64,000 nt of DNA, taken from Saccharopolyspora soli (lineage in GTDB: Bacteria > Actinomycetota > Actinomycetes > Mycobacteriales > Pseudonocardiaceae). This document shows positions 59,601 through 64,000 of this stretch, piece by piece (the stretch's first letter is position 1; each line of letters begins with the position of its first letter). Made by a program: the position numbers and the translations under genes. The notes beneath the pieces are model-generated. The model was not told the DNA's origin. It did no database searches and saw only the letters and a program-made list of their open reading frames with translations. The stretch lies in the NCBI RefSeq assembly GCF_022678645.1, contig NZ_JALBWV010000041.1:17440-81439 (forward strand), written 5' to 3'.

Positions 59601-60573
59601 CGGCGACGCGGTGGACTCGATGCTCGGCAGGCGCGAGGCGGCGAGCGTGCCCGACCAGTCACCGGGCCGCGGCCTGTCGTCGGACGCCGGGCAGTTCCTG
59701 GCGGCGGTGCCACGGGTCGACGACCAGTCCACCGACGAGAACCTCTCCGAAGGCATCCGGCACTTCGTCGAATCGGTCAACCAGGCGTGGCAGGGCCAGG
59801 CGGCGTCCGGGGTGCGGTTGCTGCCCGCCGAGCTGCCCTACTCGGCGCTGCCCGAGGCGGAGATCCGCTCCCCACGCGGTATCGCCGTGGGCATCTCGGA
59901 GGCGGACCTCCAGCCGGTGCACCTCAACTTCGAAGCCGAGCCGCACCTGATGGTCTTCGGCGACGTGGAGTCCGGCAAGAGCACCCTGCTGCGCGCGCTG
60001 GCCAGCAGCATCATGACCCGGTACACCCCGGAACAGGCGCAGATCGCGGTCATCGACTTCCGCCGCAGCCTACTGGGGCTGGTGCCCGACGAGTACCTGG
60101 TGGGCTACGCCAGCGCCGCTGGCAGCGTTCAGGAGATGGTCCGGCTGACTCTCCAGGCGATGCAGAAACGCCTGCCCGGCAACGACATCACGCCTGAGCA
60201 GCTGCGCAGCCGCAGCTGGTGGAGCGGTCCGGAGCTGTTCGTGCTGATCGACGACTACGACCTGGTCGCGCCCAACCCGCACGACAACCCGCTGGTGCGG
60301 CTGCTGGACTTCATGACGCAGGGCCGCGACATCGGCCTGCACCTGGTCCTGACCCGCCGCGTCGGCGGCGTGGCCCGAGCGATCTTCGACCCGGTGATCT
60401 CCCGCATCCGCGACCTGGCCTCACCAGGCGTCCTGCTCTCCGGCAACCCGGAAGAAGGCCCGGTCTTCGGCAAGCTCAAACCAGAACCACTCCCACCAGG
60501 CCGGGGCTGGCTCGTCACCCGAGCCCGAGGCAACGAACTAGTCCAATTCGCCCACCTCCCCCCGGAGCACTGA
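56608..60573 (+). CDS. eccC: ESX FtsK/SpoIIIE-type motor ATPase EccC (fused EccCa-EccCb)
   Basis: 1,321 residues. Two N-terminal membrane helices (VLMVLPMMAGMAGMALLIG and MYVAGGLYGAAILGMIGF). A regulatory DUF region and three ATPase domains follow. The P-loops are VGATGSGKSELL near residue 480, VGGPHSGKSTLI near 832 and GDVESGKSTLL near 1119. Walker B residues of domain 1 are in LLVVVDEFSELL. Domain 2 has VVDGW and domain 3 has LIDDYD, both weaker. It drives and selects ESX substrates. The TTG start has GGAGGT at a seven-base spacing. In mycobacterial ESX-1 the ATPase is split into two proteins; here it is one chain. Confidence 0.97.
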   Translation: MGTIIVKRPLRRPAPDLPSGELILDPPPENPPPPGRNWTRVLMVLPMMAGMAGMALLIGAGRSGPLMYVAGGLYGAAILGMIGFQVMSQVGQGASKQEMIAERRRYMRRLSQLRAQVRATVESQRNAMFYRHPNPDQLWSTAHSARLWERRPNDWDYTVVRIGLGPQELATRLVPPETRPIDELEPLCAMALRKFVTTYSAVPDLPVAVALRGFSQIYVTGDREAKRAFARAVVAQLGTFHAPGNVLTAFCIHPDDRDVWDWAKWLPQALHPTKFDAVGQIRLVAPSITALEAMLDDVLANRPRFNPGSMPMEGAAHLVVFLDGGDTASSEHLMIEGGVEGVTLINLAGTPPRVLDATTLVLDIDASGKLTSRTMDGSGDIGRADAFDVEGMRGLVRSLAPMRLATLTTAEQPLTGSLELTDLLGLGDPYEFEAKKNWTTRSNRDKLRVPIGITADGRPMELDLKESAQDGMGPHGLLVGATGSGKSELLRTLVLALAVTHDSAVLNFVLVDFKGGATFTKLDRLPHTSAVITNLADELHLVDRMLDAIQGELVRRQELLRKAGDYASQRDYERARTAGAPLEPLPSLLVVVDEFSELLTARPDFIDMFVQIGRVGRSLGVHLLLASQRLEEGKLRGLDSHLSYRIGLRTFSAMESRVVLGAPDAFELPRSPGNGFLRSGTEELLRFKAAYVSGLHQRGVVKRTDNEGRQIDPVQDYSTRYLRPRTTEEVLATAEETEGVGDTLLDVLVDRLEGEGEPAHQVWLPPLADPPTLDQLVGPLITDPQRGLTTEKPELRGKLRAVAGIIDRPFEQRRDRCELDLAGAGGNVVVVGGPHSGKSTLIRSIMGSLALTHTPNEVQFICLDFGGGGLTGMRGLAHVGSVATRRETNQVRRSIAEAVGLLAEREARFAEHGIDGMSTYRRLLREGRFPEDRFGDLFLVVDGWLTLRGEFESLEGDVTQLVNRGLAYGIHVIASCNRWMDLRMTMRDVFGSRIELKLGDAVDSMLGRREAASVPDQSPGRGLSSDAGQFLAAVPRVDDQSTDENLSEGIRHFVESVNQAWQGQAASGVRLLPAELPYSALPEAEIRSPRGIAVGISEADLQPVHLNFEAEPHLMVFGDVESGKSTLLRALASSIMTRYTPEQAQIAVIDFRRSLLGLVPDEYLVGYASAAGSVQEMVRLTLQAMQKRLPGNDITPEQLRSRSWWSGPELFVLIDDYDLVAPNPHDNPLVRLLDFMTQGRDIGLHLVLTRRVGGVARAIFDPVISRIRDLASPGVLLSGNPEEGPVFGKLKPEPLPPGRGWLVTRARGNELVQFAHLPPEH

Positions 60574-60788
60574 AAACGCGAGGTGACGGGCACCTTCACC
60601 GAGTAAAAGGGCGCGCGGATTGGAGCTCGCCTCGGAGTCGTGAGTGGTAAAGGTCGCCAGAACGACCACAACCACTCACGACGCGGGGCTTGGCCTACAC
60701 CTGCCACCGGGGCTTGGGGTTGACATCGGGTAGTTAGCTTGGCGGTGGAGCGGTTTTCGGCCTGACCTGGCGCAGCGAAGGGGACAAC
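60574..60788. other. Intergenic region after eccC with a gene-end element and copy 5
   Basis: No gene. GAGGTGACGGGCACC...GAGTAAAAGGGCGCGCGGATTGG (60582-60623) matches the element near 28617. The 44-bp palindrome at 60638-60681 follows. A TTGACA at 60720 has no matching -10 at usual spacing. Confidence 0.5.
60638..60681. repeat. 44-bp palindromic repeat, copy 5
   Basis: TCGTGAGTGGTAAAGGTCGC and the arm ending ACCACTCACGA enclose CAGA; 44 bp in total. It lies between eccC and the first gene behind it, which is on the same strand. Confidence 0.9.
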
Positions 60789-61778
60789 ATGGCACCTCCA
60801 CCACCGGATCCTGGCGGCAGCGGACCGAGCTGGCCGACCAGCGGCAAGGAACTCAAGGCCGACCCCAGTTCGCTGCGCGGCTACGGCGAGAACGTCGCCA
60901 CCATCGGCAAGAACCTGGAAAGCGACGCGATGGGCCCGGCCATGCTGGTCAACGGTGGCGGTGACGACATCAGCATCAGCACCGGCGGGTTCCCGGAGGG
61001 CACCCGAGCGCAGACGCTGGTCGGCCGCAACGGCCAGGAGATGATGATGTTCCTGCAGGCCGTCCGGCAGAACCACCTGGCCATCTCCTCGGCTGCGCAC
61101 ACCTGCGCCGACATGTACGAGGGGACCGACGGCTCCAACGCGGTCCGACTCGCTGGTGTGGAGTGGGCGTTCGCCCTGCCCGGCGCGCAGCGACCCGCCG
61201 AAGCTCCCGCCTACCTCAAGGAAACGCTGGCCGACGGGCTGAAGAACGCGGGCGGCCCTGGCCCGGTCGGCGCGGAGAAACTGGTGGAGACGAACCACTT
61301 CTCCGGCGGCGTGGCGTACAAGTACGAGGCGCCCGACGGCAGCGTCCGCACCGTGGTGCGGACCCCGGAGGGCATCACCGAAACCGGCTACAACAGCCAG
61401 GGCGCCCAGGTCTACACCACGACCGCGCAGCCCGGCGGCACGATGATCACCACTACCTACAACGAGAAGACCGGGAAGGTCGTCAACACCTCGACCCGCA
61501 CTGTCACCAACGTGCCGCAGGGCGGCGGCACGGTGGACGAGGTGACCACCGTGACGAACCGGGACGCCGAGGGCCGGGAGACCAGGACCGAGGACCACAA
61601 GGTCACCACCCAGTACTCGGACGGCACGCACACCCGCCAGTACTACACCGAAGACGAGCAGGGCAACCGCTCCGGCGAGCGCTACATCGGGCGGCAACCC
61701 GAGCCGGTCACCCCGGAGGACTGGGCGGCGGAAGTCGAGCAGAACATGGCGCGGAACCGGCAGATGGTCGGGGGTTGA
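60789..61778 (+). CDS. ESX-associated protein with helical N-terminus and beta-repeat C-terminus
   Basis: 329 residues. Residues ~1-130 are predicted helical, similar in layout to WXG100/EspC-type regions (SSLRGYGENVATIGKNLES, and MMMFLQAVRQNHLAISSAAHTCADMYEGTDG). Residues ~165-300 are a run of short Thr/Tyr-rich strands (YEAPDGSVRTVVRTPEGITETGY, then YTTTAQPGGTMITTTYNEK), recalling RHS/YD-type beta repeats. There is no signal peptide. It is translated seven bases before the next gene. I do not recognise the family; secretion through this ESX system is inferred from location and helical start. Confidence 0.78.
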   Translation: MAPPPPDPGGSGPSWPTSGKELKADPSSLRGYGENVATIGKNLESDAMGPAMLVNGGGDDISISTGGFPEGTRAQTLVGRNGQEMMMFLQAVRQNHLAISSAAHTCADMYEGTDGSNAVRLAGVEWAFALPGAQRPAEAPAYLKETLADGLKNAGGPGPVGAEKLVETNHFSGGVAYKYEAPDGSVRTVVRTPEGITETGYNSQGAQVYTTTAQPGGTMITTTYNEKTGKVVNTSTRTVTNVPQGGGTVDEVTTVTNRDAEGRETRTEDHKVTTQYSDGTHTRQYYTEDEQGNRSGERYIGRQPEPVTPEDWAAEVEQNMARNRQMVGG

Positions 61779-61784
61779 TCGGCG

Positions 61785-63809
61785 ATGACGCAACCAACAC
61801 CGCCACCGGGCGACGACTACTTCGGCTACCCGTACCAAACGCTGGAGAACTACTCGGTAGGAGCCGGTCAGGGGCCGATGACCCCCGACGACCTCTACTT
61901 CACCGGCGAGACCCCGGACTCCGGGGACTACACGCCGAGTCCGGACACCGCGGCCAGCCGGGGCACCACGCTCAAGGAGGTCGAGCGGCAGATCATGGGC
62001 GAACAGCCCGGTACCACCGCCGAACGCGGTGACCAGTTCGCCAACGTCGCGGCGATGCTCGCGAACACGCAGAGCCAGCTGCAGTCGCAAACCCAGAAGT
62101 TGGCCGCGGAGTGGGAATCCCCGGCGGCCAAGGACGTTTTCATGAGCAAGGTCGGGGAAACGCTGGCGTACTTGAAGGTCTGGCAGAACGCCGCGAACCG
62201 CAACGCCAGCGCGCTGCACGGACTCGCCCAGGTGATGACCGAGGCGCAGGAGGACATGCGCGAACTCCTCCGGCAGTACGAAGCGGAGATGGGCGCCGCC
62301 GGTGATCGCACCGTCCCCGGCAACGAGCCGAACCCGGCCGAGGGTCTGCGGGCGGGTCGGGAGCAGGACGCGGTCGTGGAGAAGTACGACCGGCTCGCGC
62401 GTGAACTGGCTAGCCGGGTCGCGGGTGAGTACGTCCCGTACCTCGGCCAGCTGTCAGCGGGCCGTGCGATGCGGCTCGACCCGTTGAACGCGGTGTCGCA
62501 CCCCGGCGCGTTCGGCATGCCGCTCCCGAACGTGGGTGCCCCACCCGGCGCACCCGGATCGGCTCCACCCAGCGGCGCACCCGACGCACCCACCGGATCA
62601 GCACCGCCGACCGGGGCACCCAACGCGCCCACCGGATCCGCACCACCCAGCAGCGCACCCGACGCGCCTACGGGGGCGGCTCCACCAACCGGGGCACCCG
62701 ACGCACCCACCGGATCCGCGCCGCCCACCGGGGCACCCGGCGTTCCACCCGGCACGACGCCGCCCGGCGGGGCACCGCCACCCGGCCCGGCGCCGGTCCC
62801 ACCAGGCGGCGTGCCCGCGCTCGTACCGCCCGTCGCGCCTGGCCGATTCGGCCTGCCGATCGGCCGGATCGGCGGCCCGGCACCGACTGGTCTTCCGGGC
62901 ACGCCAACACCTTTCGGCCCACCTGGCACTGCGCTGGGCGGCGCGCCACCCAGCACGATCAGCAACACCATGAGCACGCCGGGCGTCGGTGCGCCGACGA
63001 CACCGGGCAGCGCGCCACCGGGCACGTTGACGCCGCCACCACCCGGTGGCGCCCCGGCCCAGCCGCAGAAGCAGCAGGGCAGGATCCTCAACGCACGCAA
63101 TCCCGGAAACCCGAACGGCACAGCGCTTCCGCCGGAAACCAGGGGCACCCGACCACCAACTGGGCAGGGCGCGGTACCGCCCGGAACCGGCGCGCCGGGC
63201 TCGCCGAACTCCCGAAACGGCGGCCAGTCCACTCGCGCCACGCTCAGCACGGAAATCCCCGAAGCGTTCCAGCCGCCGCCGACCTCGGGCCCATCGGTGC
63301 TCGGCAACGACCAGCGGCGCACCCGGCCGGGCAGCAGCGCGGAAGCCCCGACGTCGCCTTCGGCCAGCTCCGACGTGCCGCCGCCGGTGTTGAGCAACCC
63401 GCACCGGACCGGCCCGGCCAAGACGTTCACGGAACGCCGCGCCCAGCGCAGGCGCGACCGCGAGCAGACCCGGCAGCAGCAACCGGCCTCGGAGTTCGCG
63501 GCCGAGCTCCCGATCAGCATCGCACCCGTCCTGCAAGCCCGGACGACGCGGGAAATCGACGTGCCAGCTGAGCTGCGCGCCCAGGTACCTGTCGTGCTGC
63601 GCGCCGAACCGACCACGGCAGCCGACGAGCACGTGGCGCCCAAGGTCTCCGCCGACCGCACGTCGCGCCACGCCCAGCCGTCCCAACCAGCGCCGTTGGC
63701 GGAGCAAGCGGCGTGGGAAGTCGAAACGCCAGGCGGGCCGGTGGTCAGCGGCGAGGCCGAGTACCACTACCGCGCGGAACCGACCCCAACGCTCAACGGA
63801 AGGTCCTGA
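61785..63809 (+). CDS. Large ESX-type substrate: WXG100-like domain plus proline-rich repeat region
   Basis: 674 residues. The helical part (~60-210) has LAAEWESPAAKDVFMSKVGETLAYL with a W-x-S turn, the PPE/WXG100-like arrangement, and AGEYVPYLGQLSAGRAM. Residues ~250-560 are dominated by Pro/Gly/Ala/Thr. Inside it, GAPDAPTGSAPPTGAP-type units repeat five times between nt 62566 and 62740. The C-terminal ~150 residues are Arg/Glu-rich (ERRAQRRRDREQTRQQQ). This resembles mycobacterial EspB/EspK/EspJ-like proteins, which use a proline-rich linker. A role as a secreted or chaperone protein of this system is inferred. The stop codon lies just before the low-complexity end. Confidence 0.8.
   Translation: MTQPTPPPGDDYFGYPYQTLENYSVGAGQGPMTPDDLYFTGETPDSGDYTPSPDTAASRGTTLKEVERQIMGEQPGTTAERGDQFANVAAMLANTQSQLQSQTQKLAAEWESPAAKDVFMSKVGETLAYLKVWQNAANRNASALHGLAQVMTEAQEDMRELLRQYEAEMGAAGDRTVPGNEPNPAEGLRAGREQDAVVEKYDRLARELASRVAGEYVPYLGQLSAGRAMRLDPLNAVSHPGAFGMPLPNVGAPPGAPGSAPPSGAPDAPTGSAPPTGAPNAPTGSAPPSSAPDAPTGAAPPTGAPDAPTGSAPPTGAPGVPPGTTPPGGAPPPGPAPVPPGGVPALVPPVAPGRFGLPIGRIGGPAPTGLPGTPTPFGPPGTALGGAPPSTISNTMSTPGVGAPTTPGSAPPGTLTPPPPGGAPAQPQKQQGRILNARNPGNPNGTALPPETRGTRPPTGQGAVPPGTGAPGSPNSRNGGQSTRATLSTEIPEAFQPPPTSGPSVLGNDQRRTRPGSSAEAPTSPSASSDVPPPVLSNPHRTGPAKTFTERRAQRRRDREQTRQQQPASEFAAELPISIAPVLQARTTREIDVPAELRAQVPVVLRAEPTTAADEHVAPKVSADRTSRHAQPSQPAPLAEQAAWEVETPGGPVVSGEAEYHYRAEPTPTLNGRS
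62566..62740 (+). repeat. In-frame tandem repeat encoding GAPDAPTGSAPP units
   Basis: About five units of 33-36 bp coding GAPxAPTG(S/A)APP(S/T). Units differ slightly (GAPNAPTG, SAPDAPTG), so slippage and point changes shaped it. Confidence 0.75.
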
Positions 63810-63813
63810 TACC

Positions 63814-64000
<187 letters not shown>

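Noticed and set aside
7873..60681. CRISPR array from the short palindromic repeats
   Set aside because: The copies are tens of kilobases apart and single, without regular spacers or cas genes.
60720..60745. TTGACA as a promoter for the genes after eccC
   Set aside because: No -10-like hexamer at 16-19 bp spacing.

Overview
The window is high-GC actinobacterial DNA. GTG and TTG starts are common, there is a clustered tRNA-Glu/Asp/Phe set, several TetR/MarR-type regulators, a SARP-like regulator and an ESX (type VII secretion) locus without mycobacterial features. I would place it in the Pseudonocardiales, Saccharopolyspora-like, but the sequence alone does not prove the genus. The last ~190 bases are almost pure G/C homopolymer and look like an assembly or sequencing artefact at a contig end.

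Region 1 (1-4.6 kb): a TetR gene running off the left edge, divergent from a short-chain dehydrogenase; a decayed integrase tail next to three tRNA genes; an orphan gamma-butyrolactone-receptor-type TetR; a CopZ-type metal chaperone and two small hypothetical genes. Region 2 (4.6-10.2 kb): an acyl-CoA dehydrogenase / biotin carboxylase / carboxyltransferase operon of the methylcrotonyl-CoA carboxylase type (branched-chain acyl-CoA catabolism), controlled by a divergent TetR over a 17-bp inverted repeat. Region 3 (10.2-31 kb): housekeeping and accessory genes: cytochrome c oxidase subunit I, MarR, arylsulfotransferase-like protein, MFS exporter, two aldo/keto reductases, FAD monooxygenase, MetE-like protein, YigZ, a TetR/DUF418 pair with a double dyad, a two-component system flanked by two paralogous PAP2 phosphatases, a secreted chorismate mutase, and a NmrA-like / LLM-flavoprotein divergent pair with MerR-type promoters.

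Region 4 (31-63.8 kb) is the most interesting part: a SARP/NB-ARC/TPR regulator followed by an ESX locus. It holds eccB, eccC (fused, three P-loops), eccD, two WXG100 genes, a mycosin homologue, an EspC-like small protein, a YbaB-like protein, a beta-helix-AAA+ fusion of EccA type between two SseB-domain paralogues, and two probable secreted proteins after eccC. The cargo appears to be a ~3,590-residue polymorphic toxin: WXG100-like N-terminus, acidic linker, repeated beta modules, an internal amidohydrolase-like domain, membrane segments and a C-terminal PD-(D/E)XK-like tip. A probable Imm49 immunity gene overlaps its stop codon. In the mycosin homologue Asp, His, oxyanion Asn and Ser of the active site are all replaced, so it reads as a pseudoprotease. 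No eccE is visible.

Four dispersed non-coding repeat families sit between genes throughout: an exactly 44-bp palindrome (five copies), a GATTTCGCGCGAAATC palindrome (six sites, partly paired), a 90-200-bp element starting with AAGCGGC...GCCGCTT (three copies, two inside the ESX locus), and GTGAGGGGCACC-type gene-end hairpins.
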